Below are positions 1 to 10,902 of a stretch of DNA of 41,000 nucleotides, one piece after another. Each line of letters opens with the position of its first letter. The stretch's first letter is position 1. The stretch comes from Glandiceps talaboti. Its lineage: Eukaryota; Hemichordata; Enteropneusta; Spengelidae. Made by a program: the position numbers and the translations under genes. The notes beneath the pieces were generated by a model. That model ran no database searches and was not told where the DNA came from. It worked only from the letters and a program-made list of their open reading frames with translations. The stretch spans positions 14,280,003-14,321,002 of the forward strand of contig NC_135551.1 in assembly GCF_964340395.1 (NCBI RefSeq), given 5' to 3'.

Positions 1-700
1 GGATATTTTTAAAAAAGAAATAATTGCATGTTTAGGGGTACAAACAGACCCATTAAAAAGTAAAATCGTTTCTGTAGGATGAGAACTAGACAACTAAAAA
101 AAAACACCCCAAAAGTAAAAGAATTTAATTTTTCATCCTACATTGATTTGAAATATATATTGATCTTGCACCATATATCTCATTCTCACATTGTTGAAAC
201 AGTTAAATGTTGATTTCATGTAAGGAAATTGCTAGTGTTGTATTGTTGAGTGTGGTCACTATGAAATAGGAAATAACCACATCAGTACCTTTTGATCCAC
301 TGAACCCGGCATGCAGTATACGTACCTAGTCACATGATAAAGTGGCATTGCACACACTGTGAGGCCCAAAAGCTACACTACTAGATGTATTTATTGATTT
401 TGGGTAGAACCCCTCATTGAAATCTTATTAATTTTACCATGGGTACTTCTTTCATGGGGAGACAATGTAGAAATGTACAACTTGTATGATTTGTTGCAAT
501 TTGAACTGTAGGCTTTATGTATGATATGTAAACACTCAATAGAGTTAGTGTGACTAGTGACATACTATAGTTGGCGAGACAGCTGAAAAATAATCTATAT
601 TTGGTCGAATACATCTACTGAAAAACAAACTATAAATTCAGTAATTTTAAATTGGCAGGACGTTACTATACTGATACAGGGATGTGTAATGGCCGGGGGT
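1..700. other. gene-free stretch
   Basis: AT-rich DNA with stop codons in all frames. I see no splice-bounded coding exon, RNA gene or clear repeat in it. If SLC16 copy 1 has upstream exons they are not recognisable here. Confidence 0.5.
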
Positions 701-708
701 TCCATTGC

Positions 709-2190
709 TGTCAACGACCGGTCGCACGGTCATGGCCCAGTGAAGAAGAAGTATTTTTGTTTTCACTGTCGATTGTCAACAATTGGTCATACGAGAAATA
801 GCTTTTTCACTTTTTTTTCTCCACGATCGGTCGTACGGTTTCTAATAATTATCATTGTTGTTTTTCTTGTAATGACAAATATGGTTTTTAGCATCGATGA
901 GACATCAATGGTTTGAGAAAACGCACACAAACAATCAAATGATTGATCTAGTGCTTTGACCCCATCAATTGCCGTCTAGTTCTGGTGACACTGCTGACCT
1001 ATCGAGCGATATGCTTCCAAAACGACATAGAATCAATCTGTATAGCAAATCTGGTTACCATAGTAACAAAGCAAAAAACCCAAACGAAGTACTTCATTTT
1101 AATGGCGATAAAGAATTATGGTCAGTATGTAAATTTCATGTGAATACCATACAAGTCATTGTTTTGGAATAATGCAATTAAAGTTTCCAAGTGTCATGTC
1201 AGTTTCATTTCGAGCAGTCGAAATCAAAGCAACTAAGTAGAAAATTAAAAGAAAATGTTTTTGCTTGTTTGAGTGGGGGAGGGCTACTCAAACTGGATGA
1301 CTTGTGTAGAAGAAGACATTTATGACCTGGGGGTATCTCAGGTAGAAAGTCTTGGATGTATTCAGACGTTACGGTTAATCATGCAATAGTTAGCAGACTG
1401 TGTAAGCAGCCTTTTTATGGCCTCGATGTAGTTTAGAAGTTCCGACTCAAGTATTGTTTTTTTCACTGTCTATTCTCCACAACCAGTCGCACGGTCATGG
1501 CCCAGTGAAGATGAAGTATTTTTTCATTGTCTATTGTCCGCAACTGGTCACACGGTTGAAACCCCATTTTTAAATACGAGAAGTAGCTTTTTCACTTTTT
1601 TTCTCCACGATCGGTCGTACGGTTTCTAATAATTATCATTGTTGTTTTTCTTGTAATGACAAACATGGTTTTAGCACCGATGGGACATCAATGGTTTGAG
1701 AAAACGCGCACAAACAATCAAATGATTGACCTAGGGCTACTTTGACCCCATCAATCGCCTTCTAGCTCTGGTGACACTGCTGACCTATCGAGCGATATAC
1801 TTCCAAAACGACATAGAATCAATCTGTATAGCAAATCTGGTTACCATAGTAACAAAGCAAAACCCAAACAAAGTACTCCATTTAATGGCGATATGGAATT
1901 ATGGCCAGTATGTAAATTTCATGTGAATACCATACAAGTCATTGTTTTGGAATAATGCAATTTAAGTTTCCAAGTGTCATGTCATGTCAATTTCATTTCG
2001 AGCAGTCGAAATCAAAGCAACTAATAAGGAGAAGATTAAAAGAAAATGTTTTTGCTTGTTTGTACGGGTGGGGGGGGGGTACTCAACTTGGATGACTTGT
2101 GTAGAAGCAAACATTTATGACCTGGGGGTATCTCACGTAAAATATCTTGGATGTATTCAGACGTTACGGTTAATCGTGCAATAGTTCGCG
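709..2190. repeat. direct repeat, two copies of about 700 bp
   Basis: Copy A (about 709-1,400) and copy B (about 1,470-2,190) share long blocks in the same order: the motif catggcccagtgaagaagaa, the poly-T/tcggtcgtacgg block, the block around the cattgttgtttttcttgtaatgaca region, and the block around gacatagaatcaatctgtat. Differences are scattered substitutions and small indels. A GC-rich motif of the form TCGGTCGYACGG recurs inside each copy, near 717, 826, 1,480, 1,541 and 1,608. Short open frames in both copies do not conserve their ends, so I do not call them genes. Confidence 0.8.
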
Positions 2191-2690
2191 AACTCGTGTA
2201 ATTCTAGCGTCAGACACCGGGCGTGGTGTTATCTTTTTAATATGGCCGACTCCAACTTTTCTGTTTCGCACGTCAATGTTTTGCTTGACCGGCAATATAG
2301 GGAGCGTGGTTGTTCATACATTTCATCAAGTATAATTTTATAAGACAGTTCCTCTTTAAGTCATGGTAGTAAAGCTGATTTTCTTCATAAGGACTTCTGA
2401 AACTCATACGAAATTACCTTCCGTTCACCCTAAATCTTCAATTCAAGAGTACGTACAGCGATCGGAAAACATAATTATAACACTTCACTTCACTTCCAGA
2501 CACGGGTTTGTTTCGCGTTCGAATGTTGACAACAGCGCCCGTTTCAGTCTGCGCCGAAAGTTGCGTCGTTGACGTAATTCGAATTTGACACCTCCTACCT
2601 TAAACACATTTTGTAGCGCCTCTTCCCTAACCTCTCAACAAATATTAAGACCCGCCAAATGAAACTCTGAACACCCTTCTGTCACCTACA
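2191..2690. other. gene-free stretch
   Basis: No recognisable gene or repeat. It is a little richer in CpG than its surroundings, but no exon with plausible splice sites was found. Confidence 0.4.
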
Positions 2691-2699
2691 ATACAGTGG

Positions 2700-3370
2700 A
2701 GATTTATATGGTACAATGAGGATGGGGATTTCACATACATACAAAAATAAGGAGGTATCTCATAATGAGATCTATCCTATATATGGAGGTACTGAGTCAG
2801 CCACCTTCCAACTTAATTTTGGAGAAAGACATTATCACCTACTATGATTGTTACTGGCTGGGTGGAGACACCTCCAAAAGGTGAAAACTTGTTTAAAAAT
2901 ATGTCCATGTAGGAGGCATTTTAGAGGCATAAAACAAATATCAAACCATAGACATAATTTAAAGTCTACAATGCTTAAATATGGTATTAAAATACCAGAA
3001 TTGATACAATTATACTATGCAATACCTATTATCTGGCTATGAAGTGTATTTTGTTGTGGCAGAGCTGAAAGAGATTGTGCGGATGTGCATGTGGTTATGG
3101 TAAATCACTTTTCCTGAAGTTTGATTCGGTTTCAAAAAGAGCCCCTTAAATTTCATACTAAGTCTATGAGAATGTTAATGGCTCTGTGACTTCTTAGCCT
3201 CTTCTCAGTGTCGTACATTTTACTCATTCTTTTAGTGCACGTTGGATATATGCAACAGTTTAGTTTAATCTCAAATCACTCTTGTATGCATCATCAGAGC
3301 CAAGTAAACTACTGTATAAGATATATAATTTGGAATTGACTCAAATGTATATGGCCACACGCATTATTCA
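2700..3370. repeat. left arm of a dispersed inverted repeat
   Basis: This segment is the reverse complement, diverged, of about 7,780-8,450. Matching landmarks: the ggaggtactgagtcagccacc block at 2,783 pairs with ggtggctgactaagtacctcc at 8,334, and the block with gagccaagtaaac at 3,297 pairs with gtttacttggctc near 7,843. The arms lie just upstream of SLC16 copy 1 (exon 3) and copy 2 (exon 1). Confidence 0.75.
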
Positions 3371-3681
3371 GAAGAAAGAAAGAAATCCACAAGCCTGCGT
3401 GAGAATATAAAACCCATCACAAAAAATTTGAAATGCCAAAAAATATGGTAGGTCGGACCCGCTGAACTTTAAGGAATTGACGAAAAATACATGACAGTTC
3501 TGAAAGTTTTGGTTCCATAATTTGAGCATTGCAAAAACCAAATGACACAGGTGAGTCTTTTCGTGATCTAGAACGACCAATATATGTCCCCATTTTATAT
3601 TATTTCAAACGACCAACTTGGCTTTCGTGCGATTTAAGATATGTATGTATTCATGCCCCTCTTTCACTTGCCTATTTGCAG

Positions 3682-4637
3682 GTATCGGATTCGGCCTTCC
3701 ATTATCATCAGTTATTATGCATCTAAACAAGTACTTCCACAGTAAGTTTGTCCTTGCAAATGGACTAAACCTCTCAGGGTACGCAGTGGGACTTCTTATT
3801 GCATCGCCACTTTTCCACTTTCTTAATGAAAGTTTGGTTGGAGAGGAGCTATGTTAATCATCGGTGGAATTAATGCTAACACTATGGTGTGTGCAGCACT
3901 GATGAGACCATTGAATCCAATGCACTCTGAACTACGTCGACCATTTGAACATCTGGAACTTCACGTCCAAAGTGAAACGAATGGTACAGATGACAGCAAT
4001 CCGGACAATTCTGCTTTTAACACTGATGCTGGAATTTCTCCTACGGTTAATGCCAAGGTCGCCAAAGAGGGATCGGTTGACATTAAAACGCCCACAACAA
4101 ATATTGACGATGTAGATTGCAATCATGTGGTCACGTGGAAGCAAAAACTACACCGTGCAGCTTCTTTTGTATGTTTGAGTCTTTTTGTCAAACACCCTGT
4201 ATTTTGTGTGATATGCTTTGCGCAGGTACTGGAGGGGTTTGGTTACGGTACAGTAGCATCACATCTTGTCAACCGTGCCTTCGCCCCCAGCATTTCAAAG
4301 TTTGACTCTTCAATGTTATTGACCTATCTTGCATATGCAATGTTAGTTGCCAGGATATTTCATGTTTTTATAATATACTATAAATTTATATCACCTATGC
4401 CTCTACTTGGCATAACGATTGGGACATTTGGAGTTGCTATCCTCCTGAATCCAGTTACAGACAACTATGCAGTATTGGTAACGTTGGCCTGTATAATTGG
4501 TCTTTCTCTCGGTACATACCAGGCATTGATACCAGTCAGTATAAGGGAACAGGTCGGTGTGGAAGACACAGGTGTCGGCGTTGGATGGGACTACTTCTTT
4601 ATGGGTATATGTTGCCTAATTGGTCCGTTATTTTCAG
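3682..4637 (+). pseudogene. SLC16 (monocarboxylate transporter-like) copy 1, lone frameshifted exon 3
   Basis: This exon encodes the middle and C-terminal half of an MCT/SLC16 major-facilitator protein (12-helix plasma-membrane carriers). It aligns residue for residue with exon 3 of copy 2: GIGFGLPL start, NKYFH, ANGL, LLIASPLF, LIIGGINA, the long variable cytoplasmic loop, then KFDS, GVAILLNP, REQVGVEDTG and GWDYF. It starts after a cag acceptor (cctatttgcag) and ends at a gtgagaaa donor, the same positions as in copy 2. Near 3,829 one T is missing (aatgaaagtttgg against gttgaaatgtttgg), which shifts the frame and gives a stop right after; the second frame then stays open to 4,637. Length 956 bp plus the missing base equals 318 codons with both edge phases kept. 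No exon 1, 2 or 4 was found within several kb, so it is a fragment or has distant partners outside the window. Confidence 0.85.
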
Positions 4638-4732
4638 GTGAGAAATACTATTGTCATCAATAATAAATATGAAATACCTCAATGCTAGATCTATTTTGAC
4701 TGGAAAACTATCAACAACAAAAAATTACTTTA

Positions 4733-4752
4733 ATATATATATATATATATTT
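4733..4752. repeat. (TA)n microsatellite
   Basis: Alternating TA run about 40 bp beyond the coding end of SLC16 copy 1. Confidence 0.9.
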
Positions 4753-4833
4753 AGTATAACGCGGAAGTGATTTTATTTTAAATGAAACAGCATTTTTAGA
4801 CATTCAAAAATGAATTCATAGTCGCAGGTGACG

Positions 4834-4991
4834 TATAAGTATGTTATTTGCCAAATACTGTTCCACATGTTGCTGCTCGAGGTATTTTTTCTGGTATAAC
4901 GGCTCGCCTCCGGCTCTCCGTTATACCAGAAAAAATTACCTCTCGCAGCAAGATATGGAACGGTATTTGGCAAATAACATATACTTATTAT
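4834..4991. repeat. foldback (hairpin) element 1
   Basis: Two arms of about 68 bp (4,834-4,901 and 4,919-4,991) are near-perfect reverse complements: ataagtatgttatttgcc on the left, ggcaaataacatatactta on the right. The loop is ctcgcctccggctct. Structure fits a palindromic MITE. The loop motif resembles that of the unrelated hairpin at 16,339-16,518. Confidence 0.85.
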
Positions 4992-5024
4992 AGTTAAACA
5001 GAAGATATGGACAATACACACCTT

Positions 5025-5190
5025 CCTATCTACATCACAACAACCTGTGTATACTTCACTGGTTCTGCGGTGCTGCAAGTACGCGCCAACCCATTCCAAA
5101 TCGTCATTATCTGTTCCGAAATTTTCATGAATTGTTTTTGCGGGGGCATCATTATATTGATCCCAATATTTTTCTTCTTTCAGACAGATA
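5025..5190. repeat. half copy of foldback family B
   Basis: Matches the left arm of the element at 28,470-28,745: shared blocks caacctgtgtat.cttcactggtt, ccaaatcgtcatta, gaattttcat and cccaatatttttcttctttc. The right arm is absent here. Confidence 0.65.
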
Positions 5191-5224
5191 CATACATTTC
5201 TCTTCATTCAGACCGATACATAAA

Positions 5225-5350
5225 TGGATTCTTGATGCAGCAGTTTTAACGAGGAGCGCATAACTCCAGTCAACTCTACTTCACCCACGGCGCCATAAGT
5301 GGGATTTCGCCGTTTGTGAAAATTACGTTGAGAGCATACCGTACATGGAG
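5225..5350. repeat. dispersed repeat, intact copy
   Basis: The block from aaatggattcttgatgc to gagagcataccgtaca is contiguous here, but occurs in two pieces at 6,052-6,125 and 6,604-6,675. Confidence 0.75.
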
Positions 5351-5782
5351 ATTGAACATCAGCCTTGCCTTTGTTCCTCTTTACAAGCAATGCAAGCAAT
5401 ATGTATCTATCTGTCTGTTGAAGGAAACTGTAATTGATTCAGTCATCATTGTCATAAACCATTCAGAAATTAGATTTAAACCTAAAAGCAAAGAAGACAA
5501 ATCTATAGGACAGAGGCACCCGGAACACTGATTAAAATACAATGATAACAATAAATAGAGTTGTATTTTATAACAATCAACAAAGAACACACAATTTCCT
5601 ACATGTATTTCAGCATTTTTCTGTGTATGCATCCGTGGATTTTCAACGACAGCTGGCTCAATTGCATGGGTACATGAATACAGACCAAACCTTTCAAGTT
5701 GAAAGGAAGGCTGGCAAGTCATTTTGTGTGATATTATGCTCCCCCCCCCACCACCACCACGATATATGTGATATATAGTCCA

Positions 5783-5825
5783 GTTTATCTATCTGTCTAA
5801 CTGTCTGTCTCTATGTCTGTCTGTT

Positions 5826-5860
<35 letters not shown>

Positions 5861-5861
5861 G
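5783..5861. repeat. (CTGT)n microsatellite
   Basis: Tetranucleotide run, imperfect at the left and perfect at the right. It lies inside the 1.35-kb segment absent from the other duplication copy. Confidence 0.9.
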
Positions 5862-6051
5862 CCCCATCGAAAATTTAAAGCGTATACTCCCTAACCCCGT
5901 TTGATCCATATTACAACACCATACAGGGCCCTAAAAGTGATCGTATAATTATAGTTATATCATTATATTATTATTACGTGCCTAGCTTTACTAGCAGTTA
6001 GGCGTGTTGTGTTGATGGTACCACAGTTAGTTATCTGTGATGGTACCGATA

Positions 6052-6675
6052 CATAAATGGATTCTTGATGCTGCAGTTTTAACGAGGAGCGCATAACTCC
6101 AGTCAACGCTACTTCACCCACGGCGGTAGAAGTCCATTGTACCACTACGCTTTAACTAATGTATCCTCAAATATCTACTTTCGGAGACCTGTTGTTACTC
6201 TAGATTAATGATTGGAGTTCGCCATGCAAACCAACATAATTTAGGGGATCATCCGTACAAATTCTAATATGTAAATTATCACCTTGCAACCTGTAGAGGT
6301 GACCTATCGGCTATCGTGCTTTTAACCGAACTTTATAATACAACTGAGGTCAGTAAAATCTCGGAGCGTCAGTAATGCAGGCACGTAGGGAAAACACTGC
6401 ATAGCTAAACATGCTCCTTTGCAGCATTGTCAAAACATGGTTGACTGTCTCACGCCACTAAACTTAAGACAACATTGCCACCAGCCTATGTCATATTATA
6501 TTTGCAAAAACATCATAGTGCCCACACAGGTATATATACAATGTCGTATACTCTGAACTTTTGGTAAGTTATGGACAGGAAAGGTGGTGTTCGAATGCCC
6601 ACTTTCGCCGTAAGTGGGATTTCGCCGTTTGTGGAAATTACGTTGAGAGCATACCGTACACGGATATTGAAGTTG
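6052..6675. repeat. split copy of the 5,225-5,350 repeat with intervening 478 bp
   Basis: 6,052-6,125 equals the left part (ending cacccacggcg) and 6,604-6,675 the right part (starting ccgtaagtgggatttcgcc). The intervening 6,126-6,603 has no recognisable coding content. Either the middle inserted here, or the other copy is a deletion product. Confidence 0.7.
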
Positions 6676-7100
6676 CAAATATGCAGTAAATGGTCAAAAT
6701 AATATTAACAGACAATTTAGACAAGGTAAACATGAATGGAAATAGTCAAACCTTGGGTCGCAGTTGATTACATGTGAAAAACTAAAACCCCTTGATGAGG
6801 TTTAAATGGTGTCTGAACTCTGAACATTTTTTTTGGCAAACGTAGGTGGTGTTCAGTGCCTACATCAGTATAAGCACCCCCACCCCATAAAATGATAACT
6901 GGTCACTCCCTAAGCACAGTGTATTGAGAACATATACAGCTGGTACGTTCTGTTGTTAGGTGAAGGACTCCTTTGTTTGCAGACTTACCACAAATAGTGA
7001 ACAGGTAAGACTTGGTTTTCAACACTAGTTGACTTTAGGTTCTCCTGTATGAATATTATTGTACAATACTTATTTGTGAGGTTTGTGAATCAAACTGGCG
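6676..7100. other. gene-free stretch
   Basis: No gene, RNA or repeat recognised. Part of the interval between the two homologous halves of segmental duplication copy A. Confidence 0.4.
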
Positions 7101-7779
7101 TTATGAGTTGTGAACAGACATCCACACAAACTGCCATAATCATCTCATGCTTAGGCCACTTTTCCTTGATTTTTGATATGACTACAAGAAGCACACGTCG
7201 CTTATTAACAGTAGACACACATGAACAAAGTATTGTTGGTTGCGACTAGGTGTGTTCGCAAAGAACATGTAGACATTATATGTGATCGAGGAGTCTTTTA
7301 GGACACAATAAGTTGTCCGTCATACCTCGAAGACAGCAGACATTTGAAACCGATTGAATAACGTCTATGAGTTGACTTCATTTCGTCCTAGGAAGTCTAA
7401 ACTACACCCATGTGCAACAATAGAAGTGGAGAGTTCGGACTCTGTGTTAATCATTCTGTTTTTCAAAATGAATGTCATATTAAAAACTTTCGATGTAATT
7501 TCAATGATGTACGCGTGGCAAAGTGAAATCTCTCAATAACTGGCCATGGTACAGCATGACCTTGTCGTACTAATCATACTAGTACATTGGTTTATTACGA
7601 GAGAGGACAAAGGTGTTCTGAAAGAGTCTATCACCCATTTCACCTTTTCTTTCATTTGCGTGTTAGGCCAGAAAAAAAAGCTGGCATTTCAATTTTTTTT
7701 TTGGTGATGGGCAAAATATCCTCATGCTGGCTTTGCATGTTGTTTCAAAATTAAGGGAATTTCTTTATATTTTCTGAAT

Positions 7780-8450
7780 AGTACATGTAACAATATACAT
7801 TTGAGTCAATTCCAAATTATGCACTATCAGTGGTTTACTTGGCTCTGAAGATGCATACAAGCATGAATTGAGATAAAATTAAACTGTTGCTTATCCAATA
7901 TTCACTAAACGAAATGAGCAAAACTTTATGACCATGGGAAGGGCAGTCATTGGGCCATCAAAAGTCTGATAGTCTGAAAGTCTTCAAATGTTTTACTCTT
8001 TTTTATTCATGATTATTTTTTTGGAATCAAATTAAAGTTCAGGAGAAGTCATTTACCACATCTGCAAAATATCTTTCTACTTTGCCACAACAAAATACAC
8101 TTCATAGCCAGATAAAATGTACTGCATGTCATAATTGTCTCTCAATTCTGGTATTTTAAAACCACATTCAAGCTTTGTAAGACTTTATAATTATGTTTTT
8201 TGTTTGATATCTAATGCCTCTAAATTGCCTCCTATATTGTCTTATTTTCAAAACAGTTTGCATTTTTGAGGATGTATCCTTCCAATCAGTAGCAATCACG
8301 GTAATAATTGTCTTTCTCCCAAAACAAGATAGAAGGTGGCTGACTAAGTACCTCCCTTCATAGGTCAGAGCTAATTATGAGACATCTCCTTTATACAAGT
8401 ACCCATGTGAAATGCACATCCTTTGTCAAGTAATATCATTTGGACTGTTA
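7780..8450. repeat. right arm of a dispersed inverted repeat
   Basis: Reverse complement of 2,700-3,370 (diverged). It ends about 170 bp before the SLC16 copy 2 start codon, so it occupies the likely promoter-proximal region of that gene. Confidence 0.75.
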
Positions 8451-8618
8451 TTGTAGTTGATTATCACTTATCTTTAATGCATCATTGTACCTGTGCTACC
8501 ATATATAATTTTATATCTCCTCTATAGTGTAGGTGACAGAAGGAGATCGATTCAAAACTTCACAGGAAAAGAACTATACAACTACTATTGTTTAAAATTT
8601 GAACATTTTGTGAACAGA

Positions 8619-8841
8619 ATGCCCAAGGGAAGAAGTCAAGTAAAATCTGATGCTGTTGAACCTCCAGATGGTGGCTATGGATGGGTAGTAGCTATTTCAG
8701 GAATGATGGTGATGGTGCTAAATGGTGGAGCATTTTATGCCAGTGGTATCTTCCTGGTAGAGTTTGTTCAATATTTCCAACAGGGAGTCAAAGATGCTGC
8801 ATGGATTGGAGCAGTTGTTGGATGTATCTATGTCTCTATAG
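8619..8841 (+). CDS. SLC16 copy 2, exon 1
   Basis: Encodes MPKGRSQ, then PPDGGYGWVV at residues 19-28 (the conserved first-helix motif of SLC16 proteins), and helices 1-2. The start is the first in-frame ATG before the motif and is conserved in copy 3. The donor is gttagt and the exon ends in phase 1. Confidence 0.9.
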
Positions 8842-9161
8842 GTTAGTACTTCTCTTCGACTATCGGGAACCCCACTTTTCTCCAACTAAATAATTTTCAA
8901 AATTTTGAGTTACACTCTGGGTAATACTCAGGAAAATAATGGTATTTTCTAGTATTGATTTATCATTTATATTATTGAAATAATTTGGCTTTGGAAATAA
9001 TCAGTTTCAACGCATCAAACTTTTACTTGTAATTCGTATAGCATCTAAATTGTGAAAGGGGATTGGTTTCAAGAAACATGACAATGTCAAGAGAAGAACG
9101 TCAATTAACTCATTGGGTAAACAATACGTTAGATATGTGGTTTTTAGAGGCGCGGTTCACA

Positions 9162-9177
9162 GACAGACAGACAGCTG

Positions 9178-9207
<30 letters not shown>
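9162..9207. repeat. (CAGA)n microsatellite in intron 1 of copy 2
   Basis: Tetranucleotide run. In copy 3 the sequence jumps from the matching run to the far end of intron 2, so this tract marks the left deletion breakpoint there. Confidence 0.9.
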
Positions 9208-9208
<1 letters not shown>

Positions 9209-9312
9209 CCATGGCAGTATTTTATCCTTAAGGAGGTAATACCCAACCACAGAGGAAACTATCGTACGTAGTGGTTCAATACTTAGATACCTTTAAATTC
9301 TTATACTTTCAG

Positions 9313-9456
9313 GTCCACTATCAGCAGTATTAACAAAGAGGTTTGGAACACGTGTTGTGTTAATGATAGGTGGTATACTAAGTTTACTTGGATTTGTACT
9401 CTCTGTATTTGCACCATCACTGACAGTTTTGTACTGCACCTTTGGAGGATTGGTTG
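9313..9456 (+). CDS. SLC16 copy 2, exon 2
   Basis: Follows a pyrimidine-rich acceptor (atactttcag) and ends at gtaagtg. Encodes GPLSAVLTKRFGTRVV and helices 3-4. The KRFGTR loop corresponds to the conserved helix 2-3 loop of the major facilitator superfamily. Length 144 bp keeps phase 1 at both ends. Absent from copies 1 and 3. Confidence 0.9.
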
Positions 9457-9959
9457 GTAAGTGATTTTAAGATAACTAGCTACCTATAAGAAAAAAAACT
9501 TACAAATTACATATAGGCATGAAGGTGACAGTATTTACAAGCTATCTGGCTAATATTGTATTATATTTCTATGGAACAGATATAATTTCTTCCTTGAGAC
9601 AAGTGAATTATAAATGACATAAGTAGTCTCGTCTAAATGAATTGAAGATGAGGTGTGACAGACCTTTATGCCAAGAGTGTTTTCCAGTTGAAGTCTTCAT
9701 CTGCCCTCGAAGATATATACTTCCCAACAGCACAATAGTATCATTTTACCTGCCCGAGCTTAATTTAGGATGGAAATGAGAAAAGTATAGAAATGGCAAT
9801 TCTGAATATTTTAACTCACGTTTTGAGCATAACCAAATTATTAATGCCGTAGATGCGCATTAGTATAAATCCTAATAAATCCTAAATTTTCTCTTGCATA
9901 AATTGCCTGGCGCATGAAACAAGAATGTTCACGTCGTATTCATTTAATTACAATTGCAG

Positions 9960-10902
9960 GTATCGGATTCGGTCTTCCATTAGTACCTGTTGTCATGCAC
10001 ACGAACAAGTACTTCCACAAGAGGTTTGTCTTTGCCAATGGATTATGCTTTTCAGGATATGGGATAGGACTTCTCATTGCATCACCACTTTTCTATTTTC
10101 TTGTTGAAATGTTTGGTTGGAGAGGAGCTGTGTTAATCATCGGTGGAATTAATGCTCATACTATGGTTTGTGCAGCACTGATGAGACCATTGAGTTCAAG
10201 CTCGAAGAAACCCCAATTGCAACCATTGGAAGATTTAGAACTGTCCAAACAAAATGAAACCGAAAGTACAGATAGAAGCAGACAGGACAGTTCTCATACG
10301 GTTGATAATACGCTCCCTACAGTGGAATTTGGCGATATAAAAGCTAACTTGCGTACTAAGTACATTCCGACCACAAAGACTGATGACAAGGTTTGCAGTG
10401 ATGAAGTCTTTTTGAAGCAAAAGCTACATAACGCATTCTCTTTTGTAGGATTGGATCTGTTTGTCAAAAACCCTGCATTTTGTGTAATATGCTTTGCCCA
10501 GCTACTGGAAGGTTTCGGTAGCAGTACAGCAACATCCCACCTTGTCAACCGTGCCTACACCTCCGGTATATCTAAATTTGATTCTGCAATTCTGATGACG
10601 TATCTTGCATGTGCCAGTTTAGTTGCAAGGCTAACTCATGGATTCATAATATACTACGAATTTGTATCTACTTGGTATAGCGATAGGGACACACGGACTT
10701 GCTATTCTCTTAAATCCACTAACAAACAACTATGCAGTCTTGGCAACTCTGGCCGGTGTACTAGGCTTTTCTTCCGGTACATACCAACCATTGATAGCAG
10801 TCAGTATGAGGGAACAGGTCGGTGTGGAAGACACAGGTGTTGCCTTTGGGTGGGACTACTTCGTTATGTGTATAGGATACCTGCTTGGTCCATTTTTATC
10901 AG
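9960..10902 (+). CDS. SLC16 copy 2, exon 3 (frame broken by an 11-bp deletion)
   Basis: Begins after caattgcag; encodes helices 4-6, the variable loop rich in Ser, Thr, Asp and Lys, and helices 7-11. The first frame is open to about 10,670 (FIIYYEFVST). The homologous continuation (LLGIAIGTHG, REQVGVEDTG, GWDYF) lies in another frame from about 10,668 to 10,902. The donor is gtgagaaa. Confidence 0.9.

Larger units (their letters stand above)
5360..7650. repeat. segmental duplication, copy A (interrupted)
   Basis: 5,360-5,750 and 7,105-7,650 match, in order, the contiguous block 13,385-14,325. Shared sequence includes gaggcacccggaacactg, acagctggctcaattgcatg, tgcttaggccac, the ggacacaataagttgtccgt block and catggtacagcatgacctt. 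About 1.35 kb (5,750-7,105) is present only in this copy, and the break lies at a C-rich/CCA tract. Open frames in both strands of this block are short and carry no recognisable domain. Confidence 0.85.

Noticed and set aside
4773-5207. Minus-strand 144-codon frame
   Set aside because: Runs through foldback element 1 and half of foldback B; a by-product of hairpin sequence.
5381-5722. Minus-strand frame of 113 codons with a counterpart at 13,409-13,774
   Set aside because: Conserved only because the DNA was duplicated recently; no domain, no splice support, and both strands are open.
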